Assembly: GCF_014199685.1 (NCBI RefSeq)
Contig: NZ_JACHNZ010000010.1
Location: 31,476-95,475, forward strand
Source of the DNA: Sphingosinicella soli
GTDB lineage: Bacteria; Pseudomonadota; Alphaproteobacteria; Sphingomonadales; Sphingomonadaceae
Length of the DNA: 64,000 bases
Direction: 5' to 3'
A model generated the notes under the pieces. The model saw only the letters and a program-made list of their open reading frames with translations. It had not been told where the DNA came from and ran no database searches. The translations under genes were made by a program, and so were the position numbers. Positions 57,669-64,000 of this stretch are shown piece by piece (position 1 is the first letter of the stretch; every line of letters starts with the position of its first letter).

Positions 57669-58214
57669 ATGGCGATCGGCAGCAAGGTTTCAGCGCTTCG
57701 TCGCGCAAAGGCACTGCCGCCGGTCAGCACGGGCACGCAGGAACGACGTCTGCACCTGCAGGCGCACAATTACTGGGCGACCCTGCCGCGTGCCGGCGGG
57801 GTTCCGCTCTGGCACGATTTCGATCCGATGCTGATCGACGATCGCTGCACGCAGAGCTTCGTCATCGATCTCGAAGCGAACGAACCGCCGCATCTCCGCC
57901 TGATCGGTGCCGCGCTTCAGGTCGAAGGCGGTGTCGATACCGATGTCATCGGCCTCGCGGACGCGCCTCCGGGCTCGCTGCTCATGCGCATCAGCAGCTA
58001 TCTCCCCGAGCTTCTCAACCGCGCGGTGCCGCTGTCGGTGGAAGCGCCTTATGAAACGGCCGAGGGACATCCCGGCATCTACCGCGCGCTGCTGATGCCC
58101 TTCACCACCGACGGAACGCGCATCGACGTCGTGTTCGGCGTGGTCAGCTGGCGGGAAACCGTACGCGAAAGCGAACGCCCGGCCGCCGCCCGCATCATCC
58201 CCATCAGGGGCTGA
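57669..58214 (+). CDS. PAS_5-type (PF07310-like) protein
   Basis: A 181-aa soluble protein. The core, from LHLQAHNYWATLPRAGGVPLWHDFDPMLI onward with FVIDLEANEPPHLRLIG and a C-terminal LLMPFTTDGTRIDVVFGVVSW, resembles the alphaproteobacterial single-PAS family (PAS_5). No output domain is attached. Ligand and partner are not known. It begins 71 bases after the FAH gene, with GGGAG upstream, and converges with the SRPBCC gene, overlapping it by 11 bases. Confidence 0.7.
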   Translation: MAIGSKVSALRRAKALPPVSTGTQERRLHLQAHNYWATLPRAGGVPLWHDFDPMLIDDRCTQSFVIDLEANEPPHLRLIGAALQVEGGVDTDVIGLADAPPGSLLMRISSYLPELLNRAVPLSVEAPYETAEGHPGIYRALLMPFTTDGTRIDVVFGVVSWRETVRESERPAAARIIPIRG

Positions 58215-59076
58215 CGAAGCGTTCCAGCTTGCCCAGGGTTTGATGCCCCAGTTCCACGGCACCGAACCCTTTCGCCTCCTGAAATTCGGCCGCCGTGCTG
58301 AAGACCATGCCCAGCGTCACTTTCGTCGCGCCGTCCTGTTCCTCGAACGAGGCCCAGGCATCGGCGTGCTTGGGGCCGTTCTCACCCCACAGCAGCGCGT
58401 AGCCGATACGCGTCTCGGCGCGAACCTCGTGATAGAGATGATGGTTCGGGAACACGGTGCCGTCAGGCGCGATCATGTCGAACACCCACTCGCCGCCCGC
58501 GCGCAGGTCAATCCGCGTCGTGCGGCACGAAAACCCGTCCGGGCCCCACCATTGCGGTAGCGTTTCAGCATTCATCCAGGCGCCCCACACGATCGATTTC
58601 GGCGCCCGGATCACGCGCTGCAAAATCATCGTTCGCTCGGCGATCGCCGCAAGATTATCGAGACCGGCACCGAAGCCCTCCCGATAACCGGCCGCCATGT
58701 CCTCCGCGAGCGAGGACAGCTGAACCGTCACGGCCAGGCGGCTGTGCCCGTCCACATCTTCGAACTGTGCTGTCACCAGCGCCGCTGACAGCGTGACGCC
58801 CTCGCACGAGATCACCTCGTAATTGACGCTGCGCTCCGCCGGCTGCAGCACGAGCCAGCCGTTCTCGCAGCGGATGTCGGGTCGACCTTCCACCTTGCAG
58901 AGCGAAATCTCGCGCCCCCCGACCCTGGTGTCGCTTTCCAGCATATCCACCGTGACCGAAGGCGAAGGCGAAGCCCAGATCGCGCGTGCGGCGGGAGCCG
59001 TCCACGCTTCCCACAACACGGCCGGCGGTGCAGCGATGCTTCGTTCGAAGGTGAGTGCCGCGAAGTCCTGTGTCAT
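58204..59076 (-). CDS. Tandem SRPBCC (AHSA1-like) domain protein
   Basis: A 290-aa fusion of two START-like ligand-binding domains. The first (about 1-145) begins LTFERSIAAPPAVLWEAWTAP; the second (about 150-290) begins MILQRVIRAPKSIVWGAWMNAETLPQWWGPDGFSC and ends with HQTLGKLERFV. Both have the usual APxxxVWxAW opening helix. Most relatives are single-domain, about 150-aa proteins. Its start overlaps the ArsR stop by ATGA, a very common pairing of ArsR repressor and AHSA1 protein. The ligand is unknown. Confidence 0.85.
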   Translation of the reverse strand: MTQDFAALTFERSIAAPPAVLWEAWTAPAARAIWASPSPSVTVDMLESDTRVGGREISLCKVEGRPDIRCENGWLVLQPAERSVNYEVISCEGVTLSAALVTAQFEDVDGHSRLAVTVQLSSLAEDMAAGYREGFGAGLDNLAAIAERTMILQRVIRAPKSIVWGAWMNAETLPQWWGPDGFSCRTTRIDLRAGGEWVFDMIAPDGTVFPNHHLYHEVRAETRIGYALLWGENGPKHADAWASFEEQDGATKVTLGMVFSTAAEFQEAKGFGAVELGHQTLGKLERFVSP

Positions 59077-59414
59077 TCCTTGCTGTCCTTCATCACGTTC
59101 ATCACAAATGCATCCAGCCGATCCATTCGGTCCTCCCAGATCGCACGATGCTCATCGAGCCATGACCGCGCCGGCTCGAGCGCCTCGGGAACAAGCGCGC
59201 AGGTCCGCACTCGCCCGTCCTTGGACGATGTGATCAATCCCGCGTCCTCGAGCACAGAAAGGTGCCGCATCACCGTGGGCAGCCGCAGCCCCGTGGGGTC
59301 GGCCAGATCCGTCACCCCGGCCGGTGTCGCCGCCAGCCGGGAGAGGATCGACCGTCGGGTCGGGTCCGCCAGCGCGTGGAACAGCCGCGAAAGCTCGGGA
59401 TCATGCTTAGTCAT
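59073..59414 (-). CDS. ArsR-family repressor
   Basis: A 113-aa winged-helix regulator: LFHALADPTRRSILSRLAATPAGVTDLAD, LPTVMRHLSVLEDAGLITSSKDGRVRTCALV, and a C-terminal WLDEHRAIWEDRMDRLDAFV helix. No cysteine metal-binding motif (CVC) is present, so it is not a metal sensor of the classic type but belongs to the ArsR group paired with SRPBCC proteins. An inverted repeat covers its start codon, so autoregulation is plausible. Confidence 0.88.
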   Translation of the reverse strand: MTKHDPELSRLFHALADPTRRSILSRLAATPAGVTDLADPTGLRLPTVMRHLSVLEDAGLITSSKDGRVRTCALVPEALEPARSWLDEHRAIWEDRMDRLDAFVMNVMKDSKE

Positions 59415-59423
59415 GTTGCTAAG
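59406..59423. promoter_or_regulatory. Inverted repeat over the arsR start, candidate operator
   Basis: CTTAG (59406-59410) and CTAAG (59419-59423) flank an 8-base centre that contains the arsR start codon on the minus strand. A further CTAAG occurs upstream near 59470. Repressor binding here would block its own operon. The short arms keep confidence modest. Confidence 0.35.
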
Positions 59424-59521
59424 TAATTCGTGACTTCAGGACCACGCAAGCAAAAACTTCGTCGATCGGCTAAGTTTTTAAACTCGGGCGCAGAGGATAT
59501 CCGTGTCGGGATCGCCAAACG

Positions 59522-59552
59522 AAAAGGGCCGACGCGTTTCCGCGCCGGCCCC
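59522..59552 (-). terminator. Rho-independent terminator after the cold-shock gene
   Basis: On the minus strand a GGGCCGGCGCG / CGCGTCGGCCC stem closes a GAAA-type tetraloop and is followed by CTTTTCGTTT. It lies about 42 bases after the two-domain cold-shock gene. Confidence 0.8.
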
Positions 59553-59593
59553 TCCTGCGTTCGATCCTCCCCGAATCGATTGCGCCTGCCCGT

Positions 59594-60394
59594 TTAGAGC
59601 AGTTCGATATTGCCTGCGGCCACCTTGCCGCGGCGGTCGCGCGCCAGCTCGAAGCTGACCTGCTGACCTTCCGCAAGGCTCGTGAGACCCGCCCGCTCAA
59701 GCGCACTGATGTGCACGAAAGCGTCCTGCTTGCCGTCGCCGCGCGAAATGAAGCCGAAGCCCTTCATCGTGTTGAAGAACTTGACCGTGCCTTCGATGCG
59801 CTCGCCGGGCGTGAAGTCGTCGTCGTCGCCGCCGCCGCCCGACGACGGACCGCGATCACGGGACGGACGATCGGAACGCTCGGGACGGTCGGCACGCTCA
59901 GGCGCCTCGCCGTCGACCACGAGATCGGACGCCGAAAGGCGCCCGCCGCGATCGAAGATCGAGAACGTGACCGGCTGGCCTTCGTCGAGCGTCGTGCGAC
60001 CGGCGCGTTCGACCGCGCTGATGTGCACGAACACGTCTTCGCCGCTGTCGCGGGCAATGAAGCCGAAGCCCTTCGTCGCGTTGAACCACTTCACGGTCCC
60101 CGACGAGGTTCCGAGCGAGGTTCCGCCGTCACGGCTCGCGCCGCCACCGAAACCGCCGCCGCCGCCAGCGCCCGCGCCGCCGCGGAAACCGCCGCCTGCA
60201 CCGCCGCCGCCGAAGCGATCACCGCCGCCGCCGCCACCGCCGAAGCGGTCGCCACCGCCGCCGCCGAAGCGATCACCGCCGCCGAAGCTGCGTCCGGCAT
60301 CGTAAAAATCCTCGCCACCGCCGAACGAATCGCGTCCTCCACCGCGGCGGTCATAGCCACGGTCCCCACCGCGCTTGCGGCCATCAAAACCCAT
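59594..60394 (-). CDS. Two-domain cold-shock protein with FGG-rich N-terminus
   Basis: A 266-aa protein. The first 100 residues or so are low complexity: Arg/Gly/Asp, then repeated (D)RFGGGG units and a long Gly/Ala run. Two cold-shock domains follow. CSD1 has [34 protein letters not shown], and CSD2 has [35 protein letters not shown], so both keep RNP1 (GFGFI) and RNP2 (VFVHI/AFVHI). A charged Arg/Asp/Pro linker joins them. It probably binds single-stranded RNA as a chaperone. I chose the ATG at 60394; the long 5' region could hold a cold-responsive leader. Confidence 0.88.
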   Translation of the reverse strand: MGFDGRKRGGDRGYDRRGGGRDSFGGGEDFYDAGRSFGGGDRFGGGGGDRFGGGGGGGDRFGGGGAGGGFRGGAGAGGGGGFGGGASRDGGTSLGTSSGTVKWFNATKGFGFIARDSGEDVFVHISAVERAGRTTLDEGQPVTFSIFDRGGRLSASDLVVDGEAPERADRPERSDRPSRDRGPSSGGGGDDDDFTPGERIEGTVKFFNTMKGFGFISRGDGKQDAFVHISALERAGLTSLAEGQQVSFELARDRRGKVAAGNIELL

Positions 60395-60765
60395 GTCGTG
60401 ATATCCAGTCTGAATAACGTCGGCAGCCGGGCGCCTGCCGCCACAGCACTGTCGTTCTCGGCCAAATTTTATTTGTGGCGTTCGACAGCCTGTTGTTCCT
60501 AAAACAAAATCCGTGCGCCCACGGACATTCCTGATTAACGTCCACACCAGTCTGAAACTGCCATGAACCTCGCCAGCTTACAGGAGATTCGCTATGCCTG
60601 CGAGCGAAAAAGTAGCGTTCTCAATTCTTTCCGGCGCACCTGTGCCTTTTGCGCAAGCAGCGCCGGAAGGCCGGGCGGGACGAACTGTTCGACGGCCGTA
60701 TAGCAAGCCCCGGTCCCGCAGCGTATGAACGCCCCACGATGACCGTTCCTGAAAGGACTTCAACA
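60395..60765. other. 371-base divergent intergenic region
   Basis: The gap between the cold-shock gene (minus) and the DUF885 gene (plus) must hold both promoters. Near 60460-60510 it is unusually AT-rich (AAATTTTATTTGTGG, CCTAAAACAAAATCC) for this genome. A short open frame with a good ribosome site lies at 60594-60728 and is listed separately. I found no clear -35/-10 pair that I would defend. Confidence 0.4.
60594..60728 (+). CDS. Possible 44-aa small protein with strong ribosome-binding site
   Basis: ATG at 60594 has AGGAG seven bases upstream. The product begins MPASEKVAFSILSGAPV and ends with a basic tail (RRPYSKPRSRSV). I do not recognise a family. It lies 37 bases before the DUF885 gene, so it could be a real small protein, an upstream leader frame, or chance. 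An overlapping frame from an ATG at 60563 (47 codons, Cys-rich) is also open. Confidence is low. Confidence 0.25.
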   Translation: MPASEKVAFSILSGAPVPFAQAAPEGRAGRTVRRPYSKPRSRSV

Positions 60766-62589
60766 ATGACGCGCACCCTGGCGTCCGCTCTCGCCATCAC
60801 GATTGCCCTCGCAGCGCCCGTTTCGGCGCCCGTTTCGGCGCAGGCGCCCACCGCCGCCGCCGCGAGCGCGGCGGAGAACCCCGCGCGTGAAGCGCTGTGG
60901 CAATTGTTCCGCGATTCGGACGAAGCGACCCTGAAGCGCAACCCGATCCAGGCGCTGTTCCGGGGCGATATGCGCTATGCCGACCGGCTCGGCGACTACA
61001 TAACCGACGCGTACTACGCCGCAGAGCGCGAAGCCGGGACAAGCGATCTGAAACGCCTCGAAGCGATCGATCGCAGCAAGCTCGATGCCACCGACCGCAT
61101 CGCTTACGACGTGTTCAAATGGCAATCGCAGGAAAATCTGAAGGGCCTCACGCCCGAGATCCTTGCGCTCACCGCCGTGCGCCCGCTCAATCACTTCAGC
61201 GGCATCCACACCTTCTACCCGTCGTTTGCGTCCGCCACCGGCGGCGCGCCCTTCGCGACGGTGGCGGACTACGAGAACAATCTGAAACGCCATCAGGAGT
61301 TCGTGACGTTCATCGATCGCGCCGTCGGCCGTTTCCGCGAGGGCATGGCGTCGGGCGTCGTCGAAACGAAGCTCACCATCAACAACGTCATCGATCAGCT
61401 CGCGACGCAGCTCGCGCAGCCGCCCGAGCAATCGCCCTTCTACACCCCCGTCGAGAAATTCCCCGAAGGCATTGCGGCCGCCGACCAGACGCGCCTCAAG
61501 GCCGAATACCGCGCAATGATCGCGGACAAGATTTATCCCGCGTACAAGCAGCTCCATGATTTCCTGAAGGCCGAATATCTGCCTGTCGCGCGCGATCAGG
61601 TCGGCCTTTCCGCCATGAAGGGCGGCCCCGTGCTTTACGCGCAGCTCATCGAAACGACGACGACGCTGCCGCTGAAGGCGGAGGACATTCACGCCCTCGG
61701 CCTTTCCGAAGTGAAGCGCATTCACACGGAAATGGAAAAGGTAAGGGCGGAGGTCGGCTTCAAGGGCACGCTGGGTGAATTCTTCCAGCACCTGCGCACC
61801 GACCCCAAGCTGCAGCCCGAATCACGCGAGTGGCTGACGAAGCGCTATTTCGAGATCGGCAAGACCGTCGACGCCAAGGTGCCGGATTATTTCTCCACCG
61901 TGCCGAAGTCGCCGCTCGACATCCGCCCCTACGAGCCGTTCCGCGAGAAGCACGAGGCGGGCGGCTCCTACATGCCCGGCACGCCCGACGGCACGCGCGC
62001 CGGCATCTTCTATTTCAACGCCTACGATCTGCCCTCGCGCACCACGCCGGGCATGACCACGCTTTATCTTCACGAAGGCGCGCCGGGGCACCATTTCCAG
62101 ATCAGCCTTGCGCAGGAAAACGAGGCGCTGCCGAGCTTCATGCGCTTCGGCGGCAACACCGCCTATGTCGAAGGCTGGGCGCTCTATTCCGAAACGCTCG
62201 GCTTCCCGATGGGCTTCTACGAGGATCCCTATCAGCGCTTCGGCACGCTGTCGGACGAGATGCTGCGCGCGATGCGCCTCGTCGTCGATACCGGGCTCCA
62301 CTCCAAGGGCTGGACCCGCGATCAGGCGATCGAATACATGCTCGCGAACAGCGACATGGGCAAAACCGACGCCACCGCCGAGGTGGAACGCTACATCGCC
62401 ATCCCCAGCCAGGCGCTCGCCTACAAGATCGGCGCGATGAAAATTCAGGAACTGCGCGCGAAGGCCGAAAAAACACTCGGCCCGAAATTCGACATCCGCG
62501 ATTTCCACGCCCAGGTGCTGATGACAGGCGCCCTCCCCCTCGCGGTACTGGAAACAAAGATCGAGAACTGGATCACCGCAAAGAAATAA
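60766..62589 (+). CDS. DUF885 family exported metallopeptidase-like protein
   Basis: A 607-aa protein with a signal peptide (MTRTLASALAITIALAAPVSA). DUF885 proteins are zinc-peptidase-like; the HExxxGHH block is visible as LHEGAPGHHFQ (His436, Glu437, His442/443), followed by YVEGWALYSETLG with the likely third ligand. The C-terminal YKIGAMKIQELRAKAEKTLG and FHAQVLMTGALPLAVLE segments are family marks. The substrate is not known; several sphingomonads carry many copies. The ATG at 60766 is chosen with AAGGA upstream; the ATG at 60739 would add nine residues. Confidence 0.87.
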   Translation: MTRTLASALAITIALAAPVSAPVSAQAPTAAAASAAENPAREALWQLFRDSDEATLKRNPIQALFRGDMRYADRLGDYITDAYYAAEREAGTSDLKRLEAIDRSKLDATDRIAYDVFKWQSQENLKGLTPEILALTAVRPLNHFSGIHTFYPSFASATGGAPFATVADYENNLKRHQEFVTFIDRAVGRFREGMASGVVETKLTINNVIDQLATQLAQPPEQSPFYTPVEKFPEGIAAADQTRLKAEYRAMIADKIYPAYKQLHDFLKAEYLPVARDQVGLSAMKGGPVLYAQLIETTTTLPLKAEDIHALGLSEVKRIHTEMEKVRAEVGFKGTLGEFFQHLRTDPKLQPESREWLTKRYFEIGKTVDAKVPDYFSTVPKSPLDIRPYEPFREKHEAGGSYMPGTPDGTRAGIFYFNAYDLPSRTTPGMTTLYLHEGAPGHHFQISLAQENEALPSFMRFGGNTAYVEGWALYSETLGFPMGFYEDPYQRFGTLSDEMLRAMRLVVDTGLHSKGWTRDQAIEYMLANSDMGKTDATAEVERYIAIPSQALAYKIGAMKIQELRAKAEKTLGPKFDIRDFHAQVLMTGALPLAVLETKIENWITAKK

Positions 62590-62596
62590 CCCCACC

Positions 62597-62640
62597 CTCC
62601 CTCTCCCCACCGGGGAGAGGGCCGGGGAGAGGGGCAAACG
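62597..62640. repeat. G-rich intergenic hairpin repeat, copy 4
   Basis: A perfect 9-bp stem, CCTCTCCCC (62600-62608) with GGGGAGAGG (62612-62620), is followed by GGCCGGGGAGAGGGGC. It is the same G-rich style as near 22338. It lies right after the DUF885 gene and may terminate it. Confidence 0.7.
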
Positions 62641-62804
62641 AACAATCCTCGCGCGTTGAGGCGGGGCCGCGCCGATGGTGAAGACGGATATTCAGTGGCG
62701 GGTGGAGACAGCGGCCTTGCGTCCAAGGCCGGTCGTCAGGCTGCAGGACTTGCGAACCCGAAAGTTGACATAGCGCTAGCTACCACGGCGCCTTGTCCCA
62801 GCGC

Positions 62805-63665
62805 CTAGAACAAGTCCCGGACAGCAGTATGCGGTCGACCGTCCTCTGCGGCCCGTCGTACCTTGCGGTCGATAACATCGTTCAGAGGTATGCTGCGTTC
62901 GAGCATTTCGTACAGGTCGAGGCCTGTCATGCAGATAGTTCGCTTGCCACGGCCGAACGTTTCCAAACTGGATTCAGAAAAGCCGCTGTGACTAATAAAA
63001 AGACCGCGCGCCCAAGCTGCCTTCTCGTTGAGCTTGCCTTCAAAATCCCTAAGATCCTTCGCGTCGGTTGGCTCGTTCTGCCACTTTGCCTCGAACAAAT
63101 ATGTCACCCCATGAAGCAGAAAGCTGCCATCAATCTGTTCGCCACGATTCCGAAACGGCTCGCGCGGCTTCATTCCAAAAAGGTCGAACAACCGAACCAA
63201 GAAGCGTTCGAATGCGTATCCGCGCTTTTGTGGTGCCATCGCGGTCAACTCCAGCACCTCAGCTTTAAGAGCTGCTACTTTTTCATAGTCAAACGCAGGG
63301 CCAGCAGGCTCAGATGGCGGCACTTCTCCTGCCGCACCGAGACGCGCTAGCAATGCTTGGTACTTACGCTCCGCACCGGCTACTGGGTCTTTACCTTCAC
63401 CGACGTAGTCCGAGCGCAACTCCCACAGGGCTCTCAGAGTACGGGCAGCTGTAGCGTCATCAGCAAGCTCGAGAAATCTGCGCAGACGCTTGCCTTTCGA
63501 GCCTCCGTGAGTTGCGTACATTGGATGGTCGATATCTGCATCGAGTTCAGCCGCGAAGAACTGGGAGTACGTGCGATCCGAAAAATCAAGAACGTACCCA
63601 CGTCCTCTGATAAAATCGACAAGATCGTCCACGGTGCGAAAATCGATCTCCTTCAGGCTGCTCAT
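62805..63665 (-). CDS. AbiJ-N-terminal-like / Mrr-like PD-(D/E)xK nuclease, candidate phage-defence protein
   Basis: A 286-aa protein with two parts. Residues about 20-100 (YVLDFSDRTYSQFFAAELDADID, then HPMYATHGGSKGKRLRRFLE and LRALWELRSDYVGEG) match my recollection of AbiJ N-terminal domains from abortive-infection proteins. Residues about 148-285 form a restriction-endonuclease fold: Glu153 (GYAFERFLVRLFDLFGM), Asp179 (EQIDGSF) and Glu192-Ala-Lys194 (YLFEAKWQ). It is likely a DNA nuclease acting in defence. No methyltransferase is adjacent. The ATG at 63665 has AGGATC upstream; 63716 is a less likely alternative. Lower GC than its neighbours and a nearby IS suggest acquisition. Confidence 0.7.
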   Translation of the reverse strand: MSSLKEIDFRTVDDLVDFIRGRGYVLDFSDRTYSQFFAAELDADIDHPMYATHGGSKGKRLRRFLELADDATAARTLRALWELRSDYVGEGKDPVAGAERKYQALLARLGAAGEVPPSEPAGPAFDYEKVAALKAEVLELTAMAPQKRGYAFERFLVRLFDLFGMKPREPFRNRGEQIDGSFLLHGVTYLFEAKWQNEPTDAKDLRDFEGKLNEKAAWARGLFISHSGFSESSLETFGRGKRTICMTGLDLYEMLERSIPLNDVIDRKVRRAAEDGRPHTAVRDLF

Positions 63666-63904
63666 GCTCGATCCTATGCTTTGATCCCACCGCTCCAAGC
63701 CAAGCAAGATTGTCACGGTTCCGACTGGTCCCGCTGCATCATTCGAAGCGACTTACGAACGTGGCAGCGGCGCAACCTTTATTACCGTCGTCGAGGCGGA
63801 GTTCTACTCTGTCATTTATCGACTGGAGGTTTGACATCCTTCGACGGCGAAGCGGTATTTATTCCCCGGCAAGCATTGGCACATGAGGGGACGATACAGG
63901 GCTA

Positions 63905-64000
63905 GGCGCTGTCTGCATTCATTTTATCCAGATCATCGCGCAAGCGAGATGGACGAATCCCATGAATGCGGTGAGGGTTTTCTCGCAGCGGAGGGCGATC
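63905..64000 (-). mobile_element. IS5-family insertion sequence, 3' end (cut by window edge)
   Basis: From about 63905 to the window edge the sequence is IS-like. It begins GGCGCTGTCTGC on the plus strand, consistent with an IS5-family (IS427-type) terminal repeat, and then contains the end of a transposase frame. The upstream CTA could be one copy of a short target duplication. The other end lies outside, so the boundary is inferred. Confidence 0.65.
63919..64000 (-). CDS. IS5-family transposase, C-terminal fragment
   Basis: Only the last 26 codons are in the window. They read IALRCEKTLTAF followed by MGFVHLACAMIWIK and a TGA stop at 63919-63921. This matches the conserved end of IS5-family DDE transposases (RyEKTxxxFxxxxxLACxxIWL type). 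The gene continues beyond base 64000, so intactness cannot be judged. Confidence 0.8.
   Translation of the reverse strand, partial: IALRCEKTLTAFMGFVHLACAMIWIK

Noticed and set aside
59700..60300. Plus-strand open frames of Pro- or Ala-rich proteins opposite the cold-shock gene
   Set aside because: They are reverse complements of Gly-rich codons in the real gene.
62690..62800. tRNA or attachment-site remnant before the nuclease gene
   Set aside because: No cloverleaf or conserved T-loop could be built, and no direct repeat partner was found in the window.

Overview
This is a high-GC chromosomal window from an alphaproteobacterium, most likely a sphingomonad (order Sphingomonadales). The protein families and several conserved gene orders support this: ubiE-ubiB-coaBC-dut, rimP-nusA-ylxR-infB-rbfA-truB-rpsO-pnp, hemC-hemD-mic60-like, and rnd-lptC-lptA-lptB-rpoN. 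The genus cannot be fixed from sequence reading alone. Genes are tightly packed, with many ATGA, GTGA or TTGA stop/start overlaps. Long open frames antisense to real genes are a by-product of GC content and are not annotated.

Layout. 1-5.1 kb (+): ubiquinone synthesis (ubiE, ubiB), coenzyme A synthesis (coaBC), dUTPase, a MoeB/ThiF-like E1 enzyme and a DsrE-like protein. 5.1-8.5 kb: an SH3-domain exported protein, a 2-hydroxyacid dehydrogenase, a glycine-zipper lipoprotein and an unusual nitronate-monooxygenase-family protein. 8.6-18.6 kb (-): the translation/RNA-decay operon from rimP to pnp, with a DUF6491-like exported protein inserted between rbfA and truB. 18.8-22.2 kb: a PQQ-type sugar dehydrogenase lipoprotein, an ECHDC3-like crotonase, trmB and an exported hypothetical. 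22.4-28.7 kb (-): purH, heparinase II/III-like, rpe, rsmB, htpX. 28.7-31.8 kb: an SDR, a 42-codon DUF1674 (SDHAF4-like) gene, gpsA and tsaD. 31.9-39.6 kb (+): hemC-hemD-mic60-like, terC, then short RNase D-lptC-lptA-lptB-rpoN. 39.7-44.8 kb: dapD and a HAD phosphatase, a subtilase autotransporter with a lipobox, a zinc-ribbon peptide and an EF-hand protein. 45-50.6 kb: argG, then envelope glycan/lipid candidates (an Aur1-type PAP2 protein, GtrA, a GT2 polyprenyl-phosphate glycosyltransferase and an STT3-like GT-C membrane protein). 50.5-52.4 kb (-): marC, folD, yggT. 52.4-57.6 kb: a divergently transcribed MarR regulator and a tyrosine/homogentisate catabolic operon (hpd, hmgA, M20 peptidase, FAH). 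57.7-62.6 kb: a PAS_5-type protein, an ArsR/double-SRPBCC pair, a two-cold-shock-domain protein with an FGG-rich N-terminus, and a DUF885 metallopeptidase. 62.8-64 kb: a less GC-rich accessory end with an AbiJ-NTD-like/Mrr-like nuclease and the 3' end of an IS5-family transposase.

The most interesting items are the lone AbiJ-NTD/PD-(D/E)xK candidate defence protein beside an IS end, the MarR operator embedded exactly in the hpd promoter spacer, the lipidated subtilase autotransporter (SphB1/NalP-like), the glycan/lipid cluster, and several dispersed hairpin repeats. No rRNA, tRNA, CRISPR array or replication origin was seen.
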